Shown: in pieces, positions 24,678 through 33,249 of the stretch | How the letters are laid out: each line of letters begins with the position of its first letter | How positions within the stretch are numbered: the stretch's first letter is position 1 | Source of the DNA: Bacteriovoracaceae bacterium UBA6153 | GTDB taxonomy: Bacteria; Bdellovibrionota; Bacteriovoracia; Bacteriovoracales; Bacteriovoracaceae | DNA length: 64,000 nucleotides | Reading direction: 5' to 3' | NCBI GenBank assembly: GCA_002428265.1 | Contig: DIUR01000034.1 | Coordinates: 1 to 64,000 of the forward strand | Program-made: the position numbers and the translations under genes | Notes under the pieces: model-generated | Seen by the model: the letters and a program-made list of their open reading frames with translations, nothing else | What the model was told of the DNA's origin: nothing | Databases searched by the model: none

Positions 24678-24708
24678 ATTATAAACCCTGTAGTAGATAC
24701 AGGGTCAA
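24678..24708 (-). promoter_or_regulatory. MerR-type promoter and operator of zntA
   Basis: On the minus strand TTGACC (24703-24708) and TATAAT (24678-24683) are 19 bp apart, the over-long spacer typical of MerR targets. Within it lies the dyad ACCCTGTA (24685-24692) and TACAGGGT (24698-24705), with a 5-bp centre. Confidence 0.85.
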
Positions 24709-24734
24709 ATATTGACTAAGAAAGTGAGAAAAAT

Positions 24735-25148
24735 ATGTTAAGAAATGAAATCTCAGCGCTTTTAGAAATTGATTCAGAGACTATGCGTTACTATGAATCC
24801 CGCAACTTAATCACAAGGCCTTTAAGGCTAAGCAATGGTTACAGAACCTATACCGATAAACACCTTGAAGAGATTAAATTTATCCAGCACTGCCGCTCTC
24901 TGGGAATTAGCCTGGAGGAAATTAAGATGCTTAAAGAGCTAACCGTCACTCCAAGTGACTGCTCAAGCGCCAATGCTATTATTGAAAAAAATCTATCGCT
25001 CATCGAAGTAAAAATTAAAGAGTTAAAGAATTTACAATTCCAGTTGAAAGGATTATCAAAATCTTGCCAGGCCAGCGGGTCTAGTGACGATTGTGGAATC
25101 GTGAAGAGCCTGGTGAAAAACTCTTTAACCTACAAAAAAAATAAATAG
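24735..25148 (+). CDS. MerR-family regulator, CadR/ZntR type
   Basis: 137 residues. The N-terminal winged helix is canonical (ISALLEIDSETMRYYESRNLI, then GYRTY). Metal ligands expected for Zn/Cd/Pb sensors are C76 (SDCSSAN), C111 (KSCQAS) and C120 (DDCGIV), the spacing of CadR-like proteins. It is divergent from the P-type ATPase and should twist the 19-bp-spacer promoter when metal binds. A small acidic gene follows after 11 bases. Confidence 0.9.
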   Translation: MLRNEISALLEIDSETMRYYESRNLITRPLRLSNGYRTYTDKHLEEIKFIQHCRSLGISLEEIKMLKELTVTPSDCSSANAIIEKNLSLIEVKIKELKNLQFQLKGLSKSCQASGSSDDCGIVKSLVKNSLTYKKNK

Positions 25149-25159
25149 AAGGAATAAAT

Positions 25160-25387
25160 ATGAACAAAAAAACTGATCTCTACAAAGACGAATTTGGCCA
25201 GTATCACGAAGTTGAAGAAGAAGTAGAAACTCCACTGGATGGTTTTGAAGATGATGCTGACGACCTCTCAGAAGACGCTGATGATTTAGATGATCCTTTT
25301 GATTCATATGAAGACGATAGTGACTTTGATGAAGACGAAGCTTACGCTAATGAGCGCCGTCATGAATATGATTCAGAAGAAGATTAA
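25160..25387 (+). CDS. Very acidic small protein
   Basis: 75 residues, nearly half Asp or Glu, in blocks such as DDADDLSEDADDLDDP. It has a good start (AGAAGGAA upstream of the ATG) and lies directly behind the MerR gene, so it is probably co-transcribed. No family recognised. Such sequences can bind cations or act as nucleic-acid mimics; a metal-buffering role is a guess from its neighbours. It overlaps the end of pldA on the other strand by four bases. Confidence 0.6.
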   Translation: MNKKTDLYKDEFGQYHEVEEEVETPLDGFEDDADDLSEDADDLDDPFDSYEDDSDFDEDEAYANERRHEYDSEED

Positions 25388-26268
25388 TTACTTATAATTT
25401 TATCAATAAAACTATCTAAAACAATCCCCGCCCCATACCTTTGAGTCTGGCGGTTGTATTCAATGAGAGAGTGTCCATAACCTGATTGAAAACTTAAGTA
25501 CCATCTCAAATTATCTTTCCAAGGATAAGAGTACTTAAAATCGGCACTGAAATGTCGAGCGACTAATGGTGCTTTGAGTGTGAGGGTATGCTTGCCTAAG
25601 TTCTTAGCAATTTCTAATTCACCATATCCCATGTAATCATGGATATCTCTATTTTCATCTTCACTTCTTTTTTCTGGAAGGCGATACCATCCTGTTGCGA
25701 TAAATTTAAATCCTAGGCTTTGTAAAAACAATCTGCCGTAAACTCTATTCCAGCTTCTTGAAATGATTTGAATTTGTCCATTGGACTGATGAACAAAACC
25801 AATGTCTGCGGCCATAAGGTCAATGCCTGCAAACTCACTGGTAGAAGGATCTATGTAACGAGCAAATATCTCAGGCATATAATTTGTTTCTCTAAATGGT
25901 CTAGAGTATGCCTTATTATAGAGCTGCCACCAAGCATGATGAGTGTAAGCAATATTCAAATCAAAATTTGAACCAAAGATTTTATTTTGAACAGGAATCA
26001 TAAAGCTGATTTGAAATTCAGCTTCTTCTTTTTTATAAAAAGTTGAGTTTGGATTATTTGATGTGTTTTTAATACTAGTATAAAGATCTTCGTGCGGTTT
26101 TTTATTGTACACTATCGGTAAAAAATAAGTCCCTTTGTGTGGCATAAGAACATATTTGGTTGCAAGAAGCTTGTAATACCCTTCTTTTTCTTTAGCCAGG
26201 GAGTCTGGGAGCTCTTGAGAAAAAACAGCACTACTTACTAACAAGATTGCAATTAAATACTTAGACAT
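25384..26268 (-). CDS. pldA: Outer-membrane phospholipase A (OMPLA)
   Basis: 294 residues from the ATG at 26268 (GGGAG upstream) with a signal peptide (1-17, cut after VFS). The OMPLA active site is complete: H160, S162 (VHQSNGQ) and N174 (SRSWNRVYG), with the same 2 and 12 spacing as E. coli H142/S144/N156. The rest alternates in beta-barrel fashion and ends with an aromatic-poor I-I-S-N tail. It hydrolyses phospholipids in the outer membrane. It is last in the leftward sdh run; whether it is co-transcribed is inferred from a 19-base gap. Confidence 0.92.
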   Translation of the reverse strand: MSKYLIAILLVSSAVFSQELPDSLAKEKEGYYKLLATKYVLMPHKGTYFLPIVYNKKPHEDLYTSIKNTSNNPNSTFYKKEEAEFQISFMIPVQNKIFGSNFDLNIAYTHHAWWQLYNKAYSRPFRETNYMPEIFARYIDPSTSEFAGIDLMAADIGFVHQSNGQIQIISRSWNRVYGRLFLQSLGFKFIATGWYRLPEKRSEDENRDIHDYMGYGELEIAKNLGKHTLTLKAPLVARHFSADFKYSYPWKDNLRWYLSFQSGYGHSLIEYNRQTQRYGAGIVLDSFIDKIISN

Positions 26269-26287
26269 TAGGGCTCCCACCACTTTA

Positions 26288-27031
26288 TTAATTTAAAATT
26301 TTTGCTTTCATATAAGAGAAATTCATCTTAGCAATAGATGAAAGACTTATATGCTCGGGGCATTCAATTTCACATGCACCGGTAAACGAACAATGCCCAA
26401 AGCCCTCTGCTTCCATCTGGGCCACTAAATTGATAGTCCTAGAATATTCTTCCGGCTGACCTTGAGGCAATGAATTTAAATGATTAATTTTTGCCGACGT
26501 AAATAGTGCTGCTGAAGCGTTCTTACAAGTGGCCACACAGGCACCACATCCAATACAAGCGGCCATGCTCATGCTATAATCAGCATCTTTTTTACCGATA
26601 AGAATCGAATTGGCCTCTACGGCCGTTCCTGTATTGGCAGAAACGAATCCACCTTTTTGAATGATTCTATCAAAGCTTGAGCGATCTACGATTAAATCTT
26701 TTACAATTGGAAAAGAGCTGGCCCTGAATGGTTCAAGTAAGACAGTATCATTATCTTTAAAGCTTCTTAAATGCACCTGACAAGTTGTCTGATTGTTTCC
26801 TGCTCCATGAGCACGCCCATTAATAAAAAATCCACATTGCCCGCAAATTCCTTCTCTACAGTCATGATCAAAAGCGACGGCCTTTTCATCCTTCTTAACT
26901 AAATCTTCATTTAGATAATCCAAGGCCTCCAGTAACGACATGTCTTCATTTAATCCCGAGACTTCATAATTTTTGAAATCTCCAACAACTTGAGAGTTAT
27001 CCTGGCGCCATATCTTAAAATTTAATTTCAT
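26288..27031 (-). CDS. sdhB: Succinate dehydrogenase / fumarate reductase iron-sulfur subunit
   Basis: 247 residues. [2Fe-2S] cysteines appear in DCREGICGQCGFF and TCQVHLR; [4Fe-4S] in AACIGCGACVATCKNAS; and [3Fe-4S] in GHCSFTGACEIECPEH. It passes electrons from the flavoprotein to the membrane subunit. AGG lies just before the ATG and the gap after sdhA is six bases. The sequence resembles the Bacteroidota/Bdellovibrio-type (b558) enzyme with a single membrane subunit. Confidence 0.93.
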   Translation of the reverse strand: MKLNFKIWRQDNSQVVGDFKNYEVSGLNEDMSLLEALDYLNEDLVKKDEKAVAFDHDCREGICGQCGFFINGRAHGAGNNQTTCQVHLRSFKDNDTVLLEPFRASSFPIVKDLIVDRSSFDRIIQKGGFVSANTGTAVEANSILIGKKDADYSMSMAACIGCGACVATCKNASAALFTSAKINHLNSLPQGQPEEYSRTINLVAQMEAEGFGHCSFTGACEIECPEHISLSSIAKMNFSYMKAKILN

Positions 27032-27037
27032 ATAAAC

Positions 27038-28951
27038 CTATTTATAACTTCTAACTGTTGGTTTGATGTATTCGAAGTTCAGTACTTCTTTATGAAGGGA
27101 GAAATCACTCTCACCTCTAAATTCCCATGCTGAAACATATGAGAAATTATCATCGTCTCTCAAAGCTTCACCGTCTGGGGTTTGAAACTCTTCTCTAAAG
27201 TGCGCTCCACAAGATTCGTTACGCTCCAATGCATCGACACACATGAGTTCTGCGATTTCCAGAAAGTCGATCAGGCGAGAGCCCTTATCTAATTCTTGAT
27301 TGTACTCATTAACTAATCCTGTGATCTTAACTTTGTTATAAAACTCCGTGCGAAGTGATTTAATTTCAAGAATCGCCTTTTTTAAGCCGGCTTCATTCCT
27401 GCTCATAGCACACTCTTTCCACATAATTTTGCCTAGACGACGATGAATTGAATCGACTGTCTCTGTTCCATTATTGTTAATGAGCTTTTCAAACTTCGTT
27501 TTAACATTTACTAAGGCTTCTTTAAAAGCAGGATGATCAGTAGAGATTTTTCCAGTTTTTAATTCATCAGTAAGATAGTTTCCAATCGTTAATGGCAAAA
27601 TAAAATATCCATCAATACTTGCTTGAAGTAGTGAATTGGCACCTAGACGATTGGCCCCGTGATCAGCAAAGTTACACTCTCCAATAGCAAACAACCCCGG
27701 AATGGTGGTCATCAATTCATAATCTACCCAGAGGCCACCCATTGAAAAATGCGGCGCTGGAGAAATCTTCATTGGTTCTTTATAAGCATCGATTCCCGTA
27801 ATCTTTTTATACATATCAAAAAGATTACCGTAACGACTCTTGATTACGTTGATTCCAAGTCTAGCTATCGAGTCTTTAAAATCCAGATAAACGGCATTTT
27901 TTAATTCACCAACGCCAAGACCTTGATCAATACTTTCTTTTGCGGCCCTTGAAGAGATGTCTCTAGGAGCAAGGTTTCCGAAGGCCGGATATTTTCTCTC
28001 GAGATAATAATCTCTCTCTTCTTCAGGAATCGCTGCAGGAGCGCGTTTTTCATTCTTATCTTTTGGAACCCAAATCCTTCCATCATTTCTTAGTGACTCA
28101 CTCATTAAAGTTAGCTTGGATTGTGTTTCACTATTTTGCGGTAATGCTGTCGGATGAATTTGAGTAAAACTTGGTGAAGCAAAGTATGCTCCTTTCTTGT
28201 GGGCCTTCCAAATGGCAGAAGCATTGCATCCCATAGCGAGTGTCGAGAGGAAAAAAACTTTTGAATAACCGCCAGTCGCAAGAACGACAGCGTGAGCACT
28301 GTGATTCGTTAATTCTCCCGTTATCATGTCTCGGACAACGACACCTCGTGCTTTACCTTCAATCACCACGATTTCTTGAATTTCATGGCGAGAAAACATT
28401 TGAACTTTTTTGGCCTCTATCTGACGAGAAAGCTGAGAGTAGCTTGCAAGCAGAAGCTGCTGCCCAGTTTGTCCTCTAGCATAGAAAGTCCTTTGAACTT
28501 GAACTCCCCCAAAACTTCTATTGGCAAGAACTCCGCCATACTCTCTGGCAAATGGAACTCCTTGCATCGTGAAATGATCGATTAGTGGGCCTGAGAGTTC
28601 TGCGAGTCTATAAACATTCGCTTCTCTAGAGCGAAAGTCTCCACCTTTTAATGTATCGTGAAACATTCTCCAGGTATTATCACCATCGTTTTGATAATTT
28701 TTTGCAGCGTTCACTCCCCCTTGAGCGGCAATTGAGTGCGCTCTTCTAGGAGTGTCTTGAAAGCAAAAGCATTTTACATTATATCCACCTTCAGCAAGTG
28801 TGGCCGCCGCAGAAGCTCCGGCCAGACCCGAGCCAACTACAATGACATCAAGCTTTCTCTTGTTTGCCGGATTAACTAAACGACATGTTGATTGATAATT
28901 TTTCCACTTATCTTTTAAATCACCGTCGGGAATTTTTGCATCTAATTTCAT
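27038..28951 (-). CDS. sdhA: Succinate dehydrogenase / fumarate reductase flavoprotein subunit
   Basis: 637 residues from the ATG at 28951; an upstream GTG at 28957 lies against the AGG ribosome site. FAD binding: VVGSGLAGASAAATLAEGGYNV, and HSIAAQGGVNAAKNY for covalent flavin attachment. Active-site motifs are HPTALP, ERDYYLERKYPAFGNLAPRDISSRA and FSMGGLWVDYE. It oxidises succinate to fumarate (or the reverse) as part of complex II. The order sdhC-sdhA-sdhB is tight, with gaps under ten bases. Confidence 0.95.
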   Translation of the reverse strand: MKLDAKIPDGDLKDKWKNYQSTCRLVNPANKRKLDVIVVGSGLAGASAAATLAEGGYNVKCFCFQDTPRRAHSIAAQGGVNAAKNYQNDGDNTWRMFHDTLKGGDFRSREANVYRLAELSGPLIDHFTMQGVPFAREYGGVLANRSFGGVQVQRTFYARGQTGQQLLLASYSQLSRQIEAKKVQMFSRHEIQEIVVIEGKARGVVVRDMITGELTNHSAHAVVLATGGYSKVFFLSTLAMGCNASAIWKAHKKGAYFASPSFTQIHPTALPQNSETQSKLTLMSESLRNDGRIWVPKDKNEKRAPAAIPEEERDYYLERKYPAFGNLAPRDISSRAAKESIDQGLGVGELKNAVYLDFKDSIARLGINVIKSRYGNLFDMYKKITGIDAYKEPMKISPAPHFSMGGLWVDYELMTTIPGLFAIGECNFADHGANRLGANSLLQASIDGYFILPLTIGNYLTDELKTGKISTDHPAFKEALVNVKTKFEKLINNNGTETVDSIHRRLGKIMWKECAMSRNEAGLKKAILEIKSLRTEFYNKVKITGLVNEYNQELDKGSRLIDFLEIAELMCVDALERNESCGAHFREEFQTPDGEALRDDDNFSYVSAWEFRGESDFSLHKEVLNFEYIKPTVRSYK

Positions 28952-28957
28952 AAGCAC

Positions 28958-29587
28958 CTATCTAAAATAAACAACGAGAGGAATAATCGCAAAACCGACA
29001 CCTGTAATCCATGCATACACGACTGAAATTTTGGCAATCCATTTCATGTACTTGAGATGATATAAACCTAGAGTCTTAAAGGCCGACTGAACTCCATGAG
29101 ATAAATGCAGACCTATAGGTATGGCCGCAGTGACATAAATCAGAACGTACAAAGGCTCATGAAATAAATCAAAAACCATCTGATACAGGTCTTCTTCAAT
29201 ATGAAGAATTTTTACTTTGTACCAAAAGTTGGCCATATGAATAACGATAAATCCTAAAATAAGAAATCCTAACAAAAGCATGTTTTGAGAAGTCCATGAA
29301 GAATTTTCATTCGCCTTATTTATCTCGTAGCTACTCTTTCTAGCACTTCTATTTTTCATCGTAATTAAAAGGGCATAAAGAACATGAAAGACAATACAAG
29401 CATAATTAATATATGCAATGACGGTAATGAAAACGTTCGAGCGCAATGCTAGTGAATAAGCATTGTAATAAGTTCTTGCCGTTTCATGAGGCAACAATAA
29501 TAAAAAGTTTGCTCCAAGATGAGCAACTAGAAAAACACAGATAAAAAGTCCCGTTAAGGCCAGTATCGTTTTTTTAAAAATAATCAA
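28958..29587 (-). CDS. sdhC: Succinate dehydrogenase cytochrome b558 subunit
   Basis: 209 residues, five TM helices (about 5-30, 50-76, 100-122, 145-165 and 183-205), the single-polypeptide b558 type. Haem-ligand histidines are likely in FLVAHLGANF, FHVLYALL, IHMANFWYK and GLHLSHGVQSAF. A TTG start at 29587 follows AGAGG by five bases. It anchors SdhAB in the membrane and exchanges electrons with quinone. The gene follows the DASS transporter by 24 bases. Confidence 0.9.
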   Translation of the reverse strand: MIIFKKTILALTGLFICVFLVAHLGANFLLLLPHETARTYYNAYSLALRSNVFITVIAYINYACIVFHVLYALLITMKNRSARKSSYEINKANENSSWTSQNMLLLGFLILGFIVIHMANFWYKVKILHIEEDLYQMVFDLFHEPLYVLIYVTAAIPIGLHLSHGVQSAFKTLGLYHLKYMKWIAKISVVYAWITGVGFAIIPLVVYFR

Positions 29588-29611
29588 AATGACCTCTTCT
29601 CAACTTATCAG

Positions 29612-31078
29612 TTACCAGTAACCTAAAATTTTCCACCAAACCGCACAGCCTAATCCCCAAATCACAAGATTTAAAAAACTGATGAGAAGTCCCCACTTCC
29701 ACCACTCGCCCATGGTTACATAACCAGAGCCGAATAAGACAGGAGCTGAACCAGTTCCATAGTGAGTGATTGAAGCACAAAGAGATGATGCAAATCCTAA
29801 AAATAATCCGAACATTAAGGGAGGCGCACCAAGAGCAACCCCTACTCCAAAAAATGAAGCAAAGAGAGCTGAGATATGGGCCGTGTTACTTGCAAAGAAG
29901 TAGTGAATATAAACGTAGATTAAAATAAGAATGATAGCGGCCTGAATCCAGCCAAGTCCCCAATGCTGGATTGAAGTTTGAACCAATCCAGAAAACCATT
30001 TGATAATTCCGAGCTTATTTAAAAACGTGGCCATCATCACAAGTGACGAAAACCATGTCACTGTATCCCATGCCCCTTTTTCTTTTAATAAATCGTCCCA
30101 AGTCAGAACACCTGAAAAGAGAAGAACTCCAAGGCCAACAAAGGCGCCTGCAGTGGCATCGACTTTAAATAATGGTGAATCAGAAAATAATGCCGGCCCA
30201 CCTGCCCATATAAACAGAAGTAAAAAGAAGACACCAACCATGATCCACTCTTCAAGCTTAACCGGGCCAAGCTCAAGAAGTTTTTGTCTTGCTAATGCTG
30301 GTGCATCAGGCGTCTTTTTTATTTGCGGTGGAAAAATCACATAAAGCACAAGTGGAATTAAAAGCATTGCGACCACGCCAGGAACAAACGCAGCTAATGC
30401 CCATTGAGACCAGCTTACATCAATACCTGCGATCTCTTTAATCCCTGCTGTGACTAAAGGATTTGGTGCCGTTGCCGTAATAAACATCGCTGAGGTAATA
30501 ATGTTAATTTGATAGGCCACGAGAGTTAAAAAGGCACCGATTTTTAATCGAGAGTCATCTGTTGAATAGGATCCCATTGATTCTGAAATTGAACGATTGA
30601 TTGGGTACATGACCCCACCACCTCTTGCCGTATTACTCGGCATAACTGGAGATAAAACAAGCTCAGCAAAAGAGAGTCCGTAACTGATTCCAAGTGTGCT
30701 TTTTCCAAACATTCTCACGAAATAATAAGCGATACGTGAACCAAGTCCGGTTTTAATAAATCCGCGCGAAATAAAAAAGGCAATTCCAATTAGCCAGATC
30801 AATGAATTTGAAAATCCACTAAGAGCATCTGCCATCGCTTTTCCAGGTTCTCCAGGATTTGTCACTTGAGTGATAGCGACTAATAAAATACCAATCATCG
30901 CCGCACCACCAATAGGTAGGGCCTTTCCAATGATCGCGACAATTGTACCAACAAAAATCCCTAACAATCGCCAGGCATTTATATCAACTCCCTCAGGTGG
31001 AGCTATGATAAACCAAAAAAGGCAGGTCACAATAAAGGCAACAACAGCTGGTAGTATTTTCACATGAGATAATTTCAT
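29612..31078 (-). CDS. DASS-family dicarboxylate/anion transporter
   Basis: 488 residues with about 12-14 TM helices. SNTARGGGVMYP and TATAPNPLV are the paired Ser-Asn-Thr type motifs of the divalent anion:Na+ symporter family (SLC13; E. coli CitT, TtdT, YbhI), used for succinate, malate, 2-oxoglutarate or citrate. AAGGA precedes the ATG. Its place directly upstream of sdhCAB suggests C4-dicarboxylate uptake feeding succinate dehydrogenase. The exact substrate cannot be read from sequence. Confidence 0.9.
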   Translation of the reverse strand: MKLSHVKILPAVVAFIVTCLFWFIIAPPEGVDINAWRLLGIFVGTIVAIIGKALPIGGAAMIGILLVAITQVTNPGEPGKAMADALSGFSNSLIWLIGIAFFISRGFIKTGLGSRIAYYFVRMFGKSTLGISYGLSFAELVLSPVMPSNTARGGGVMYPINRSISESMGSYSTDDSRLKIGAFLTLVAYQINIITSAMFITATAPNPLVTAGIKEIAGIDVSWSQWALAAFVPGVVAMLLIPLVLYVIFPPQIKKTPDAPALARQKLLELGPVKLEEWIMVGVFFLLLFIWAGGPALFSDSPLFKVDATAGAFVGLGVLLFSGVLTWDDLLKEKGAWDTVTWFSSLVMMATFLNKLGIIKWFSGLVQTSIQHWGLGWIQAAIILILIYVYIHYFFASNTAHISALFASFFGVGVALGAPPLMFGLFLGFASSLCASITHYGTGSAPVLFGSGYVTMGEWWKWGLLISFLNLVIWGLGCAVWWKILGYW

Positions 31079-31262
31079 TTTAATCCTTATAGCTTAAAAT
31101 TTTTTCGATATTCTATGATTGATAATTTTTGTTGAGGAGTCATGTTTTTATTTGAAAAAAGTGCTTTGACTCGACGCATGTGTAATTAATTTGAAACTTA
31201 CAGATGTTTCAACTCAAAGAAGGTGATTTTTAACAGTTTTTGAAGCTTGACATAAAGGCAAC

Positions 31263-32168
31263 CTATAGCGCCATTTCAAACTCACGAATGAGTTTTTTTA
31301 CAAACTGGTCGCTGTCTTTATCATCCAAAGCAATAATGTAAATCCAATGGCTCCACAACCCTGTGGCAGGTCTTAACATTTTCAATGTTTTATTTTGCAG
31401 CTCTTTTTTTATATAAGGCGAAGGAATCATGCAAAAGCCAATTCCATCCACGCTGGCCCGGATGACAGATGCAAGAATATCACTTTCAAAACTGGTGCTA
31501 TACTTAATTTTATTCTTAAAAAGATAATAGTTCGTTTCAGTTCTAAGCCTAAGCTGATCAGAAGGAAGAACTAAATATTGTGATGCTTTCTTCATCACCA
31601 AGTCTACTTTTTTAAGACTGCTCAATTTTAACTTTCTGATCAACTCACCTGTTCCTGCCATTACGACTGGCATCTGAAAATTTCGAATGATCTTAAGCCC
31701 ATTTTCCTGTGAAGCAAAATTTGTAATGATGAAATCTAGTTTTTTCATTTTCAGTTTTTCATTGAGATCACTGATGCTTCCAGTTTCCAATTTTAATGTT
31801 GGACGTTCTGCAAGTTTATATTTTTTTAAAACGGCACTGATAATATTAGTCATAAAAGGGCGCGACAGCTCTCCGCTGACACCAACTCTTATATCTTTTT
31901 TTCCAGATTTTTCTGGTTTTAAAAAGACCTCGAGTTCGTCATAGATTTCAAACATTTTTGAAGAAATTTCAAAAACTTTTTGCCCATCAGTAGTAAGCTC
32001 AAGATACTTACCTTTTTTTATAAAAAGAGACTTATTTAAATTATGTTCAAGAGTTTTAATCTGTGTGCTTAAAGATGGCTGACTTGTTTTTAAAAAAGCG
32101 GCAGCAGAAGTCACATTTTTCATGCGTGCAACAACATAAAAATAATATAAATGATTAAAATTGATCAT
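31263..32168 (-). CDS. LysR-family regulator
   Basis: 301 residues if begun at the ATG at 32168, giving the usual start FNHLYYFYVVARMKNVTSAAAFL of the NhaR-like subgroup (HTH about 5-60) and a substrate-binding domain (about 90-290). A start at 32219 would add a hydrophobic stretch (FFIGLSAIYLLVFF); neither start has a good ribosome site. It lies upstream of the DASS-sdh run in the same direction with a 184-base gap, so it may control that run, but this is inference. Confidence 0.85.
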   Translation of the reverse strand: MINFNHLYYFYVVARMKNVTSAAAFLKTSQPSLSTQIKTLEHNLNKSLFIKKGKYLELTTDGQKVFEISSKMFEIYDELEVFLKPEKSGKKDIRVGVSGELSRPFMTNIISAVLKKYKLAERPTLKLETGSISDLNEKLKMKKLDFIITNFASQENGLKIIRNFQMPVVMAGTGELIRKLKLSSLKKVDLVMKKASQYLVLPSDQLRLRTETNYYLFKNKIKYSTSFESDILASVIRASVDGIGFCMIPSPYIKKELQNKTLKMLRPATGLWSHWIYIIALDDKDSDQFVKKLIREFEMAL

Positions 32169-32353
32169 AAAAAATACTAGAAGATAAATGGCAGATAAGC
32201 CAATAAAAAACCAGGTCATCCATATCTTTTTTGAATGGATGAAATGAGATTATGTATTATTCAATATTTCGTTTTTTGTTAGAATTATAAAAAATGAATT
32301 ACTGGCAGTGCACAAACTGTTTTTCTCTGCTATTTATTTATTCTCCTAAGTTT

Positions 32354-32386
32354 AGAAGGATTAGGTAAAACTAATCCTTCTTTTTT
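32354..32386 (+). terminator. Strong terminator in the leader of the RodZ-like gene
   Basis: AGAAGGATTAG (32354-32364) pairs perfectly with CTAATCCTTCT (32371-32381), loop 6, followed by T5. It ends only 17 bases before the ATG at 32404. Upstream (32294) there is an ATG opening a 24-codon frame (MNYWQCTNCFS...) that stops inside the hairpin loop, so attenuation or a small RNA is possible. Confidence 0.75.
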
Positions 32387-32403
32387 CAAAATAAAAGGAA
32401 ACT

Positions 32404-33249
32404 ATGGAGCCACTTCTTCAACTATCTTCAGGCCAGATGTATACGCAATTAGGTGAGCTACTAACTCGAGCGCGAATTGAAAAAAACATAACTGTAGAAG
32501 AATTGTCTTCAATCACTAAAATACATAAGTCTCTGATTCTATCTCTTGAAAATAACCAACTTGAAAATCTTCCAAATAGAATTTACGTATTAGGATTTTT
32601 AAAATCACTTTCCATTGCTTTGGAGTTTGACCTTGCACTCTCAATCAGGCTTTATGAGCTCCATCTTAGAAAATCTGAGCGACTCTCGGTTGTAGAGTCT
32701 GCCGAAGAGATTAAACCCATTCATAAAAAGAGAAATAATCACTTATGGGCACTAGGAGTAGGACTTCTCGCCTTTCTTGTTTTGCTACTTTCTCCTCTTT
32801 TTTTTAATAATCAAAAAAATGAAAACTTAACAAATAACCCCCTTCCTCCACTTTCTAAAGAAAATGATCAAATAAAAAAAAAGCAAGAAATGAAACCATC
32901 AGAAGATAAAAAACCTCCATTAAAAATTCTCTCTCCACAACAAGTCTTAAAGATTAAAGCAACTTCAGGATCATCATTTTTAGCATTTAAGATTGATAAC
33001 AATCCAATCCGAAGATTTACCTTAAAAAAAGGCTCTACCATCATCTTAAGAGGCCAGACAATCAGGCTCATGATTGGAAAAATAAATAATCTGACTATAA
33101 AAAATAATAATCTGACCGTTGGAGTAAAAGAGAATTCTCAAAGTTATGTCAACTTAGTATTTCCCAAAGACCTTGAAAAACCATTCAACACTTCTTATTT
33201 TGTTTTCACTGACGACTTAAGCAATAAGAAGCAACAGGTAGTAAGATGA
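32404..33249 (+). CDS. RodZ-like HTH and DUF4115 membrane protein
   Basis: 281 residues: an HTH_25 domain (about 12-85, GELLTRARIEKNITVEELSSITKI), a basic linker, one TM helix (about 113-134), a Pro/Lys-rich linker and a C-terminal DUF4115 beta domain (about 190-270). This is the RodZ layout, linking MreB to the cell wall synthesis machinery. AAGGA is five bases upstream of the ATG. It overlaps the lytic transglycosylase gene (ATGA), placing both in cell-wall work. RodZ itself is not certain because several paralogues share the layout. Confidence 0.75.
   Translation: MEPLLQLSSGQMYTQLGELLTRARIEKNITVEELSSITKIHKSLILSLENNQLENLPNRIYVLGFLKSLSIALEFDLALSIRLYELHLRKSERLSVVESAEEIKPIHKKRNNHLWALGVGLLAFLVLLLSPLFFNNQKNENLTNNPLPPLSKENDQIKKKQEMKPSEDKKPPLKILSPQQVLKIKATSGSSFLAFKIDNNPIRRFTLKKGSTIILRGQTIRLMIGKINNLTIKNNNLTVGVKENSQSYVNLVFPKDLEKPFNTSYFVFTDDLSNKKQQVVR

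Noticed and set aside
30000..30344. 114-codon plus-strand open frame
   Set aside because: Antisense to the DASS transporter; composition is that of a reverse-complemented membrane gene.
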